From positions 4,375,318 to 4,439,317 of the forward strand of contig NC_058163.1 of assembly GCF_020080835.1 (NCBI RefSeq): a stretch of 64,000 bases of DNA, written 5' to 3'. Under the pieces are notes generated by a model, which made no database searches, was not told where the DNA came from, and saw nothing but the letters and a program-made list of their open reading frames with translations. This document shows positions 1 to 12,230 of this stretch, piece after piece. A program made the position numbers and the translations under genes. Within the stretch, counting starts at the first letter, position 1. Each line of letters starts with the position of its first letter. This DNA comes from Cotesia glomerata (taxonomy: Eukaryota; Arthropoda; Insecta; Hymenoptera; Braconidae).

Positions 1-395
1 ATCAAAAAACTCTTTCAAAAGATATCGCAGTTTATAAGTTATAATGCACTCTCTGAAACAATTTGAAGATTTTTTATCTTAAAAATCAACTATATGCTAA
101 ATTTTCCAGTGATTTGAGCTTGAAAATTCCAAAAAACTTCAGGTGGTCTGGATCAACTATTTTTCCGAAATTTTCTTAAATACATCGAAAATATTTTTGG
201 AAATTTCAATTTTCCATTAAATTAACACGAAAAATTTTCTTTTCAAACTTTGAAATTTTGTAACTCATTAACGGACTGTCATACTAGTACAACCTGGAAA
301 CATACTCTTATAGAGAACTGAAAGCTCTGAATAATTTTTGAAGTATTTCACTTTTTTGGTAAATTTACCGAATTTTTTTTGCTGAATTTTGCTTT
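1..395. repeat. Repeat fragment, inverted copy of 41105-41575
   Basis: Reading this stretch against the reverse complement of 41105-41575 shows near-continuous similarity, including CAAAAGATATC near the left edge and the shared CCAAAAAACTTCAGGTGGTC. The left end is cut by the window edge, so the full element is not seen. No coding potential. Confidence 0.7.
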
Positions 396-1427
396 AAATT
401 GACTTTTATGAAGTTTTTTTCTTCTAAAAGTTTCTTAATCAGATTACACTGGTAGTCTTGTCAAAAAACTTTGTTTTAGATATTTTCTATCAATATAAAA
501 ATTCTCAAGAGCTTTTCAAGTTAAAAAATCAATTTTTTTTTAAGATTTCCAAATTAACAAAAATTTTTTTTACTTCGCAAAATTTAACAGCTTCCTTAAA
601 AGTTCAAAAAAAGGAAATAAATCACAAAGAGCTCCAGAATGAATGAATATTTTTGAAAAAGAAGGTGATAGTTGATAGCTCTGAACTTTGATCTAAATAA
701 TAATAACCTGAATAATAACAATAATAACAATGATGATGATCACCAAGTTCTGTGTATTCTCGAGAGGTTAAGTCGTGGATAAGGCACCTGTCGGAGCTGG
801 TTAGATCTACATACACCAGGATATCTCGAGTATAATTTGGACAACTAAAGCCAAGTGGTAATTTTGCAGTTGACAATCCCACCGAGACGGGAATAATAAC
901 ACTAGTCCAACCGGACGGTTGGCAGGTGGCAAAAGGCGTATATTTATGCTCTGCTCTCTACTGCAACAACTACATCGACAACTACCACCATTGTTGGGGT
1001 TCAAGCTCGTGTTGGTGAAGTAGTTGGGAATTCTCCCCCTTCTGCCGCCTGCCTGCGAACAAATAACTTCAGACGCCAGTGAACTGGCAACTGAGATGGG
1101 GAATAAGAAACCTGGGGTGAGTTTCTTGTTCTCGCTATCCATTTTACCGAGAATATCTCCAGGTGGATTTCCCATTGGATCGAGAACTTTGCGCCTAGAC
1201 ATCAACTAACTAGATTACTTCAGACAGATGAGAAAATTTCTGTTGCCATGACTATTGTTTATTATCTGAGAGATGTAGGAGAGCCAATTCACGCTTGGGA
1301 CGTCCGCCTTTTCTTTGTTCTTCAGCTATTGATTTTTTTTTACTAAAATTATTTCCAATTTTTGTAATAGTTTCTTATCTAGACTGATTCGTGGAGTTTT
1401 CAGCACACTGTGCTACTTTCAGAGATG
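396..1427. other. No recognised gene; less A+T-rich after 730
   Basis: The first part is A+T-rich and featureless. Positions 730-1210 are less A+T-rich and open on the minus strand for 132 codons (807-1205), but the translation has no recognisable domain and no splice or start context that I trust. It may be a conserved non-coding piece. Confidence 0.4.
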
Positions 1428-1817
1428 TACACAGAGAGAAAAATACAGAAATCATTACTATAATTATAATGAAATGTTTTCCTTTACCATTTTAGGAGGG
1501 ATTACTTAAATTATGGGAATTGTACTCATAATTTTTGGGAAATGTTACTATAATTATGGGGATGGTTCCTATAATTATAGGAACGATACCTATAATTATA
1601 ACTGTAATATCGGCATGATTCCTATAATATATAGGAATGGTTCCCATAATATATAGGAATAGTTTCTATAATATTATAGAAACCATTCCTATAATATTAT
1701 AGGAACCATTCCCATAATATTATAGTGATGACGTCTAATAATATTGAGATATTTCTTATTACAACTCAAGTTATCTGTGACTTCGATGATCACTTTGAAG
1801 CATTTGAAATTATTAGT

Positions 1818-2880
1818 AATTTCGATAATCAACAGACTCGATAGAGTCTGGCGCCAAGTTCCGTTCTCAAGCCAGACTACCGAGTGTGTATATACCGTAA
1901 GCAGAACGGTTTTTTGAGGTTACAAATTTTTTTTCAAATTTATTTTGATTTTTTTTTTATATGATATTTTATAATAGTAGTTCATGCTTTTTATTACGCT
2001 TATTACTTGATTATTATCAATTATCTTTATAATTTCTATTTAAAATTATTAAAAATAATCAGCACAAACTATAGCGACCCAGATTTTTAGATTTTAACTT
2101 TTTTCTTATGTAAAAAGCGGACGGCCAGAGACCAAATAATATAAGAATGCATGCTAATCTTATAATAGATGGGAAACTACAGTGAAAAAAATATATTTGA
2201 CAGCTTGCAATTACACACGCCAGGCGGCGCAAGAATAACTTTTACATGAACTATAGCTTAAAGGGCATAGTTTGCCACCGGAAATGTATTAAATTAAAAT
2301 TGTCGATTTTTATTATAATTACAAAAAATACTGAAATCCGAGCAAAAACAGTTTCACTGTAAAAAAATCGCGCCAAGTCCACGTTCATAAGACTATTAAG
2401 AAAAAAAATTTTATTTCTTTACAAAAAGATATAAAATAAAAAATTAAAAAATCCAAGATACCGATATGGTTGTATATGATTTTCGGAAATTAAAAAAAAT
2501 TTTTTTGTAAATTTAAAAATTAAAAGAAACCAATTTTGGAACGTACTTGGTGTGCATGATTGTGTACTTTAATTTTTTTTTAAAAGTCCTAGTAGATAGA
2601 TTTTAGGAATTTCATAAAAAGTGAAATATTTTGTAACCACGCACACTAAATACGTTCCAAAATTGTTTCTTTTAATTTTTAAATTTACAAAAAAATTTTT
2701 TTTAATTTCCGAAAATCATATACAACCATATCGGTATCTTGGATTTTTTAATTTTTTATTTTATATCTTTTTGTAAAGAAATAAAATTTTTTTTTCTTAA
2801 TAGTCTTATGAACGTGGACTTGGCGCGATTTTTTTACAGTGAAACTGTTTTTGCTCGGTTTTACTTGCTTCCCAATAACA
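1818..2880. mobile_element. Foldback-containing element nested in a TIR element
   Basis: Similar throughout to the reverse complement of about 9000-10015. Shared blocks include TCTGGCGCCAAGTTCCG at one end and AAACAGTTTCACTGTAAAAAA at the other. The part 2345-2870 is a long palindrome of two arms of about 240 bp. No coding sequence. It interrupts the element 1428-3432, so it is the younger insertion. Confidence 0.7.
2345..2870. repeat. Long inverted repeat (hairpin)
   Basis: The left arm from CCGAGCAAAAACAGTTTCAC to about 2590 is repeated inverted from about 2635 to CTGTTTTTGCTCGG. The arms are nearly identical, with a spacer of only a few tens of bases. A transcript through it would fold into a long double-stranded stem. 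Confidence 0.85.
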
Positions 2881-3442
2881 TCATTTAAAATAAGTAAAAT
2901 AAGTAATATTGTTCATATAAACAATAAAAGTTATATACGCAATAGTAACTGAGTTGGAATAAACAATTTAAGATTGAGTGCACACGTGAATAGAATTATG
3001 AAAAAGAAATTTTTTCACTCTAATGAAAGATCAATTTTTATTTACAAAAAAAAATTTATTAGCAAAAAAATATATAATGATTACTTTATATTTTTGAAGT
3101 AATTGCTTCATTATTATGAACATAAATATTTTTCTATTATTATTTGCGTCATTCCCATAATATTATAGGAACAATTCCTTTAATAGTATAGGAACCATTC
3201 CTTTAATAATATAGGGACCATTCCTATAATATTATAGGAACCAGTCCCATAATCTATTGAAGCTATTCCATTATTGTATAGGAACGTTTCCAATAAACTA
3301 TGGGTATGGTTCCCATAATGAGCATAGGATTGATACCTATAATGATCATTTTATTTTAGGAACCATTCCCATAATTTTTGGAAAGGTTCCTCTAAATTTT
3401 TTGGAAAGGTCCTATAAATTTCTCTCCGTGTAAACTTTTTTT

Positions 3443-5007
3443 AGAGTTTTGTAGGACCTGGGTGTTTTTCTTTGAATTGTCCTACTTTCGGCCAGATAGT
3501 TGGAAAAAAAGATTAGCTTTTTTAAAGATCCAGGTTACATTTTTTTGAGGAAAATATATTATTTACCCGAAACGTACAAAGATATTAACTTTTAAAATGA
3601 TAGTGAATTTTAGATTCGCGTATGTGAAAATAGAGGCTAAATTTTTGGCGACGGTGCATAAGCAAGTGCTTTAGTTCATTCAATCCACTCAATACCATCT
3701 CTAACGCTTTTAGATTTTTCATTGTATACTGATGGGTGATTGATATAAATTATCGGAAAAATTATTATTTATTAATTATAACGGGATATAATTACACGTT
3801 ATTAAAAAACAAGTATCAAATTATTTTACGGTAAATAAATTATTTAAATGGAATTTTTTTTAAACAGAGGAAAATTTTTTGTACACATTATTAATTTGAA
3901 TTTCGTTACAATTATAACAATATTCATTTAAAAGCCTACAAGCTAAATATTAATTATAATAATTATTATCATTATTGTAATGTATAATAATTGTATAATC
4001 AGTGAAATTATTATTAGTCATTTTTTTTTGTACGTCAGATAAAGCTTTTTTCGTGATGGATTTTATTTTTTAGCGTATTTAAAAATTCAAACATTTTTAT
4101 GTTTTATCATTTTACTAATCATTATAGATTAAGGTTAAACTCGGTTAGACTGTCTCGTGTATAAATATAACCAGTAAAACCAAAACGTTGCCAAATAACA
4201 GACGAGTTACTATCAGCCGATTCGTATGAGTCAAACACACTTTTGTATTTAATTATTTTCATTATAATTTCTTCTATTTCAACGATAGATGCCTTGCATA
4301 CTAGTTATCTTTAAATTCTTATTTTTAATTTCTTTTTTAACCTAATTCGTCGAAGGTTAGATCCTACAATCTATTTTACTCAACTAGAGCGGCCGGAGAT
4401 CCTTATTAAAATCTTCCGAAATGTTACACCTCCTGGGCCATCATCGACTAGTTATTGTAAATTTTTACAAGAAATTCATCAAAGTATCCGCAATATTTGA
4501 TAAAATTCTCCCTTCAAAAACTAATTGGCTCAACTAAAGCAAACGAAGCTTGTTAAAATTTCCAAAAATGTCACACCTCCTCTGGTGATCTTTGTCTAGT
4601 TATTGAAAATATTTACCCGAAATTCATCAAAGTCTCCCAAAAAATTCCTAAAATTTTTACTTTAAAAATGATTTGGTTCAACTCGAGTGAAAGAAATTTC
4701 TCATAGAGACCCACATATACCATTTCTTTTCAGGTTCGAACGAATAATTAATGACCTATTGGTATTCCATTGATTCGCAAGAGCTTTCTACTCATTATAT
4801 CCCAATGTATAACCAAAATGACGATTCTCATGATAACAAACATGTTCTAAAAGTTACAACTCAACAATTTGCCGTAAAATAGCGCAAAATTCATCTACTA
4901 ATGTCAAACAAAAAGCCTTGACTGATATTGATGGAAAATATGTTGATGCGTAGGAGCGAGATGATGAAATTCCTTAAATCCTTGTACCATAAAATTCAAT
5001 TAGTTAT
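3443..5007. repeat. 1.6-kb repeat, inverted copy of 54148-55953
   Basis: Similarity to the reverse complement of 54148-55953 runs over the whole interval, for example GAGCGAGATGATGAAATTCC near 4956 and AACTAGAGCGGCCGGAGATC near 4382. The other copy carries a 270-bp SINE. It contains GTTGCCAAATAACAGACGAG (4189), a motif also found in the repeats at 38.4 and 63.9 kb. No open frame of note. Confidence 0.85.
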
Positions 5008-5900
5008 ATCGGAGTTCATATGTAATAATAAAGATTCTTTTTAGGTACAAACGAATAATTAGGAACCTATTAGTGTCCCAATGATTCGCAAAAGTTTTTT
5101 TCCTGTTTCATCGAAAACGCGAGGCTAAAAAAGGGAAATAAAGCGGGCTAGAGGGAACTAACATCCTCCGGTTTGCAAAACTGGAACGGGGACTGGCTAA
5201 TGTAACAAAGGAAAAGCATTGGGGGTGGTGAGCGACGAAACGTAATTACGAGGCTCCCATCCCCTTATATTTTCGAGGAAGGTATACATCCACCATCCAC
5301 CATCCGCTATATCTACAGGGTTGGTTGTACCTAGCTCGTGAGCACCCGTGCAGTCGTGGCGGAGGGTGAGAGTGGTGGAGGCGAAAAAATAACCGGTTTC
5401 TGTTCTCGTTCCGGACTACCCCGAGCGTGTTTTGAGCTCTTTCCGGACGTTTTATGACAGAGTTACCGCCCTACGGGTAAAGCATCCTCGACTAGTGTCG
5501 TTACTGCACCGTTAAAAATTATTACGTCCTCTTCCTTTTATTTCGGAAAAACGAAGAACGTAAATGTGAAAAATAGTTTGCAAACCGCGAGTAAATTATT
5601 TAGTGATCAATAGTGACTTTTCCTCGACTGGAACTCTCGCTTTCGGGATTTACCGTGAGAGAACACAGAGAACGATTTCCTGCACCTGTGGCCACGCCAC
5701 ACCAATAATTTATCCCCCGTAGCCAGCTTTCAACTAGACTCGAGCTTTCTCACACCTCCCCGTGCCGACCCGAAACGTTCCTACGGCAATTGCCAGTTAA
5801 TACTCTCTTTTATTGCACGCGATTTTCAGAATTTTCTTACTGAGGCTATTTTGGGAACTCTGTCTTGTGATAGAAGATTGTCTGCAAAAATCGATCTTGT
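5008..5900. other. Less A+T-rich island without recognised gene
   Basis: Positions 5100-5860 are clearly less A+T-rich than the flanks, and no long open frame was found on either strand. It may be regulatory or non-coding transcript DNA of the zinc-finger locus; nothing in it identifies a function. Confidence 0.35.
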
Positions 5901-5984
5901 AATGGAGAAAATCGAAGATGAAATGGAAATTTCAGTTTTTTTTTAATAGGGAAAATTTTTGGGAAAATTCTAGGAAAAAATTGA

Positions 5985-6160
5985 ATTTACATTTTTATGA
6001 ATTAAATAGGAAAAAATTACTTCCACTAAGAATAGAATTTCAAGAAAAATTTTTATTTCGGGCAACACAACTTCAGTCTTCCATCAGGCACCTGAAAATT
6101 TTCTTGAGCCAAGAATTTTGTTCTCCAGTCAAGAAATTTTTCTTTCTGTGTAAGATTTTT
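5985..6160 (+). mobile_element. Fragment of the ACACAGAAAAA TIR family
   Basis: Matches the right-hand 150 or so bases of the element 28731-29430, including GAAAATTTTCTTGAGCCAAG and the terminal TTTCTGTGTAA. The left two thirds are missing, so it is a truncated copy. Confidence 0.7.
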
Positions 6161-6640
6161 CTTTGACACATTAGAGGTTTACACTCACATACACACACGC
6201 CGACAGATATCCTCGTAGGAATATTAAGAACTAGTTCCTAGGACCTTAAAAATGTGAAGATCAGATTAGAACTTGATTTTTGAAAACTGGCATGGAACCA
6301 ATGACTCCCCGATTTTTTTTTTTTTTAATCGTTCATTTGTAAAGCGAGAACTTAAAAATTTAAAAAAAGTAATCGTAGACGTGAAAAAAGATTTATTACC
6401 ATGCACAATGACGATAAAAATTACTGGAAGAAAAGTTAGAAAAAAAAATTTTTTTTTGTTTTTTTAATTAAAAAATTTTTTTTTCTTTTAAATTGTAGTA
6501 AATGACGTTAAAATATATTTTAGGAAGCTGAAAGAGCTTTTTGGAAAAAAAAAATTTTCTTACGAAATTTTGGGGGTACCCCATTTTGCCACCCCTACCC
6601 CATTTTGCCCCCCCCTCCTCCCCTACATTAAAAAAAGTAA
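6161..6640. other. A+T-rich DNA, no gene seen
   Basis: Homopolymer-rich sequence with short chance open frames. A C-rich patch at 6575-6625 stands out against the A+T-rich surroundings but has no recognisable role. Confidence 0.4.
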
Positions 6641-7560
6641 ATTTAAGATGTGAAAAAATGGTTAAATTTACACAAATAAAATGTAAATTTATCCTGAAAA
6701 AATTTGTAAACTTTACATTTTTAGAAATATAAATTTTGCATTAAAAAATGCAAATTTATAATGTGGAACAACTGTTAAGTTTACATGAAAAAATGTAAAT
6801 TTAGCATCAGAAAATTTTAAAATTTTAGAAATGTAAATTTTTCATTAAAAAAAGTAAAGTTATGATGTGGAAAAGCTGTTAAGTTTACATGAAAAAAGTA
6901 TAAATTTAGCATCTAAAATTCGTAAATTTAAAAAATGAGAATTTCACATTATAAAAAATGTAAATTTATAATGTGGAAAAACTGTTAAATTTATATGAAA
7001 AAAGTGTTAATTTAGAATTCCAAAATTCGTAAATTTTACGCTATAAAAAAATGTCAATTTATAATGTGGAAAAACTGTAGAGTTTAAATTAAAAAAATGT
7101 AAATTTAGCATTAGAAAATTTGCAAATTTAAAAAATGTAAATTTTACTTTCTAAAAAATGTAAATTTATAATGTGGAACAATTGTTAAGGTTGCATAAAA
7201 AATATGTAAATTTAGCATTAGAAAATTTGTAAATTTTAGAAATATAAATTTTACATTATAAAAAATGTAAACTTATAATGTAAAAAAACTGTTAAGTTTA
7301 CATGAAAAAAATGTAAATTTAACTTTAGAAAATTTATAAATTTTACATAAAAAAGTAAAGTTATGATGTAAGAAAACTGTTGAATTTACACGAAAAAAAT
7401 GTAAATTGATCATTAGAAAATTTATAAATTTTTCATGTTTAGAATTATAAATTTTACATTAAAAAATGTAAATTTATAATGTGAATAAACTGTTAAATTT
7501 ACACAGAAAAAATGTAAATGTAGCATTTATTAATAAAATTTACATTGGAAAATTTCATAA
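6640..7560. repeat. Tandem array of a ~100-bp A+T-rich unit
   Basis: The block TTATAATGTGGAAAAACTGTTAA followed by a TTTACATGAAAAAA-like and an AATGTAAATTTAGCATTAGA-like block recurs with starts near 6761, 6865, 6971, 7063, 7171, 7278, 7355 and 7479. Spacing varies from about 77 to 124 bp, mostly 104-108. Units are diverged, which suggests an old array. Confidence 0.85.
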
Positions 7561-9000
7561 AAAAAAAAAAATTTGTTTATCTTAAAAGCTCTAAAAATAT
7601 TAAACAATATAGCTTAACGTAAATTTCCGCTAATTGTAAGAAAAAAAAAATTTTTTTCTTATTTCAAAAATTTTTCTGTCAAAATTACATTGATTAATTA
7701 TGTAATTTTTACATGTTTACGCCTGTAAATTAAATAGTTTTTGTTTGTAAATATAACATCATTTAAAAATGTAAATTTTGTATCAACATTTAGTTAATTT
7801 TATTCCATAAAAAATCAATTAATATAATTCTATATTTATTTAAGACTAAATTAATAAGTTTAATTTGTGTTAAAGAGTCTTACGAGTCTTACCGAAAAGG
7901 TTTAGTCTCTATTTAGTTTTGGAGACCGGCTCATCCTGAGTAAACCGCGATTTCCATTAAACTTCTTGGCTCGGGAGTAATTAAAGGAAGACACTGAGTT
8001 AGAGATCGAAGATTTGCTCAGAGTTTCTCCAGTTATTCATAGTTTCTGATCGAACATAAACGATATTCCTAAGAGAAACATCTGACAAATAATCAGTGAC
8101 TGAGTAAATTTCTCAAATTAGTGTCCTGTCTGTTAATTTAAGTAATTAAAATATTACTTATTTGGATCTATGCAACAAAGTTTTGCGTTCTGACAATTCC
8201 GACGCAGGAATTCGTGCGGAAATGTGTGTTTTATATCATATAGAACAAACTAAATAGAGAATGGAGAATAGAGAATTGGTAACCGCGAGTCCTTAATTCG
8301 TATCAAAGCAATTCAGTCTCCGATGAGCAAGTCGAGCGAACGACTCGAAGACAATGCAATTATTCGCAATTACCGCGTTCGTCCACGATCTCCAGGGAAT
8401 TATCCCATTCTGTTTCCATTACTCGTACCCGCATCGTGTACTCCATCAGTCGATACACGAGTCTTCACTTCCAACTAGTCATTTTCGTCTATTCTACGAA
8501 TTAATGGATATCGCTTGATTTGCATTATTTTAAGCCCCCTTCCTTTCTATCATGCAGATAAAACCCCAGACTTTTTAACTTCTCGCTTTAAAAGAGAATA
8601 ACTTTAAAAAGTAGGAAGTTATTTTGGTCCGATTTAGAAAATAAAAGTTTTAATCAGATCTCCAGGTTTTGAGATCCTAGCAAGTTATTCCGACTATTCT
8701 CGGCTGGACGTCCGGCCGTGTGTGTAAATAAAGTTTAGTCGTAGGATATCTTTAGAAGAAATCAAACCGATCAAGATGAGCGACAAGGCCTTCGAAAGTG
8801 TTAATTGAGACTTCGATCTGATTAGATTTTAGTTAATTGTACTTTGCTCGAGATAAATATATGGAAAATAAACAAAACAACAACAATATACAATTGTTTT
8901 TTAACTTTTGTTCTAAATAACTTTATAAATATTTGACTAATCAACTCTAGACAGACACTTTTTTAGACTTGAAAAACTAAGACGAATGTCTTGAGTAAGT
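7561..9000. other. A+T-rich then ordinary DNA, no gene seen
   Basis: Positions 7860-8860 are less A+T-rich but have no open frame worth naming. A short segment near 8750-8850 matches about 33685-33770 (GTTAATTGAGACTTCGATCT), so it is a fragment of a dispersed repeat. Confidence 0.4.
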
Positions 9001-10015
9001 CTAAATCCGAACAAAAACAGTTTCACTGTAAAAAAATCGCACCAAGTCCACGTTCATAAGACTATTAAGAAAAAAAAAATTTGTTTTTTTCTTTACAAAA
9101 ATATATAAAATAAAAAAATTAAAAAATCCAAGTAACCGATATGATTGTTTATGATTTTCGGAAATTAAAAAAAATTTTGTTATAAATTTAAAAATTAAGA
9201 AAAAAGTTTGGAACGTATTTAGTGTGCGCGGTTGCAAAATTAAAAAATTGAAATACACAATGACGCACACCAAGTACGTTCCAAAATTTTTCTTAATTTT
9301 AAATTTATAACAAAATTTTTTTAATTTCCGAAAATCATAAACAATCATATCGGTTACTTGATAATTTTTTATTTTATATATATTTTGTAAAGAAAACAAA
9401 TTTTTTTTTCTTAATAGTCTTATGAACGTGGATTTGCGCGATTTTACAGTGAAACTGTTTTTGTTCGGATTTTAAGATTTTTTGTAATTATAATAAAAAT
9501 TTACAATTGGTACCAACTTAATTAAATCTCGCGTTGGTTGCATTTTTTATAGCAAACTATCCCCTTGAAACTACAGTTTATGTAAAAATAATTCCAGCGC
9601 ACCCTGGCGGGCGTAGATGCAAGCTGTGAAATATCTATTTTTAACTGTAGTTTCCCATCTAATGAAGGATTACTATGCATTCTCGAATTATTTAGTCTGT
9701 GGCAGATCACTTTGCCCATCGAAAAAAAAGTCAGGATCGAAATTTTTGCGTTGCTATAGTTTGTGCTGATTAAATTTAATAATTTCAAGTAGATTAATTG
9801 TTATAAGTGAATATAATTAATTAATAACAGTCAAATAAAGTATGAATTACTGTTATAATATACAATTTAGGAAAAAAAAGTACCGTAGAATTAAACAAAA
9901 TTTTGCAACCTCAAAATACCGTTCTGCTTACAGTAAACACAGTCGGTAGTCTGGCGCTCCGTTTACAGCAGATTTGAACGGAACTTGGCGCCAGATTCTA
10001 CCGAATCTGTGGATC
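9000..10015 (-). mobile_element. Foldback-containing element, second copy
   Basis: Inverted copy of 1818-2880. The hairpin part is 9003-9470, with arms starting AACAAAAACAGTTTCACTGT and ending in its complement. The rest shares GATGGGAAACTACAG and GGCGCCAAGTTCCG (read on the minus strand). This copy is not inside another recognisable element. The open frames on the minus strand here are produced by the palindrome and are not genes. Confidence 0.8.
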
Positions 10016-10045
10016 GAACGAAAAGTTCAAAAATTCTAGCCATTT

Positions 10046-11162
10046 TTAAGTTATACTTCTTTAGGCGCGTTATGAAAAAATGATGAGTGAATTTTTATGA
10101 TGCGCGCGCAGCACCGTCACACGAAAATCTACATGTTGAAGTTGGTCACAGAATAGAATTAAAAGTATATATTTTTTTAAATGACTAGGTTAACTCATAT
10201 ACAGGCTAGTTGCAAAGTATCTAACGAAACGTTGTTATTTCCAAATTCGATAGAAATACCATTTAATATGAAATATATTATTCATATTAATAATCAATTC
10301 TAAAAAATGGTCAATTAAATATTTTAGTTTTTATTTAACTAGATAATAATTTTTTTTTAATTAATATTTTTTCAAAAATAATAATAATTTCATGAATTAA
10401 AATATTTGAACTAAAATATAAATATTGTAGTACCTTTATAATATTATATTTAGGTATCTTTTCATTGAGTTCATAATTTTTTAATACAGACTTAATCATT
10501 TTGTTTACCGAATATAGTAATTCTATCCATATTTTTTTAAATTTATATTATAGACCATTTTAATAATTTGCCGGAATTGTTGGAAGCAAAATCTAGTTTC
10601 GTACTACAATATTTGTTTTTTAATTCATGTAATTAATATTATTTTTGAATAAATATTAATTAAAAAGATATTATCACTAGGTTAAATAATAAATAATGAA
10701 CTATTTTATAAGAAACATATATTTTAAATAAATAATTAATGATACTACAGTTAGCCCACGTTTTTAATTTTTTGATTTTATTTTTAATAATTAAATTAGA
10801 ACAAAAAAATATTTTTTAAAAATTGCACTTACAGTTTTTGAAGTTTTTTTACAAGTGAAAAATTTTTTTTTGTTTTTTTGAAATCATTTTTTCAATAAAA
10901 AAAATTCTAAAAATTTTATGTCAGTTAACTTCATTTTCATAATAATTAAATATTTTATAATTATCGATTGTAAATTATTGATACTTTGCAGCTCCAAAAT
11001 TAGTTGATTTAGAAAAATCTTAAATAATATTGAATTAAATTCATATGATAATTAATGATTTTATATTTATACGGTATAGCTAAATTTTTACTATAATAAA
11101 ACCTATTTTTTTTCTTTAAAATTTTTTTTATTATGTGCCAAAGAAGTATAACTTCTAACGCG
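10046..11162. mobile_element. Candidate 1.1-kb TIR element
   Basis: Near-identical inverted ends: AGTTATACTTCTTTAGGCGC at the left (about 10050) and the complement of AGTTATACTTCTTTGGCAC at the right (about 11138-11156). The interior is A+T-rich with no open frame, except for a short G+C-rich patch near 10100. Target duplications are not clear. Confidence 0.5.
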
Positions 11163-12230
11163 TGTACATAAGTACACACACCATTTATTTTAATTTCTAA
11201 ATAATCCTTTTTTTTTGAGATAATTTTTGAATTATTCGAGACATCAACTCAAGAGCTTATAAACTATTTTGTACTTCAAAAATAGCATTAAATGCCGCCA
11301 AGCGAATTAAAATTGAACGTTCTAAAGTTATAGCCATTTAAAAATTTCTAAGTAATCGTTTTTTTGGTCTAACTTTTGATTTTTTTGTTTAAAAATCAAA
11401 TTTTCTCGAAGAAATTGAAAAGTTCCAGAAATTTTCTGCAAGTCAACCGCCTTCGAAATTTTTTCAGAAAAATTGCAAAATAAATTGACCAATAGTGAAT
11501 AATTGAATGTCCAATTTCATAAAACCAAAAATTTGACTAATTGTCAATTGACTAATTAATCGAGCGATCAATTGTTATAGCTATTTAAAAATTTCTATGT
11601 AATCATTTTTTTTATTTAACTTTTGAATTTTTTTCTCAAAAATATTTTTATTAAAATTATTAACTTAAATCAAATTAAACTATATATTATATAAATTAAT
11701 TAAGTAATTTTTGTTTCATTGATAAATTAAATATGACAATTTTTTAATTTTGTTGAACAAAAAAATTTGTTCTGAAAAATTGTATTTTTAACTTTTTTAA
11801 ATTTTTACGTCAATTTATTTTTCCATTTTTTTTGCTATAATTTATTAATCACAAACATTCTAAAAATAATCAAACATCTGCTAAATTATTTATAACTTTA
11901 ATTCATTAATTAGTTATTAAAGACAACTTGATTATCTTTTAATTTTATTTAACAAAAAAATTTGTTCCAAAAAATTGTATTTTAAATTTTTTTTAAATTT
12001 CTACATGTCAATTTTTTTTTTTTTTAATTATTTTGCATAATGTTTAAGTCAGCCGAAGTTTTTGATTTTTTTTTTCATTTATTAAATTGGAAATAAAAAA
12101 TAATTTTCAGAAATAAGACTTAAAATTTTTCAAGTTTTTTACAAAAGAAATTTTTTCTCTTTTTTTTTTTATATCACTTTTGAATGTTTTGCTCAAATAT
12201 CAACCAATTTTTTTCTTTAAACTAACTCTC
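11163..12230. other. A+T-rich DNA, no gene seen
   Basis: Long stretches of A and T with repeated phrases such as AAATTTGTTC and TTAACTTTTGAATTTTT, probably old repeat debris. Nothing codes. Confidence 0.4.

Larger units (their letters stand above)
1428..3432. mobile_element. TIR element, CACGGAGAGAAA family, interrupted by a foldback element
   Basis: The ends match as inverted repeats: TACACAGAGAGAAA at the left and TTTCTCTCCGTGTA at the right. The arms (about 1440-1740 and 3150-3430) hold many copies of a palindromic unit like CCTATAATATTATAGGAA. A second copy, 27188-27832, is about 645 bp, so this copy has grown by an insertion between about 1818 and 2880. No transposase is present. It is a non-autonomous DNA transposon. 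Confidence 0.75.

Noticed and set aside
807..1205. 132-codon minus-strand open frame
   Set aside because: No recognisable domain; a second unrelated frame is open on the plus strand. It sits in a less A+T-rich patch where chance open frames are expected.
9001..9399. 132-codon minus-strand open frame
   Set aside because: Runs through the arms of a foldback element; Phe/Lys-rich translation of A and T runs.
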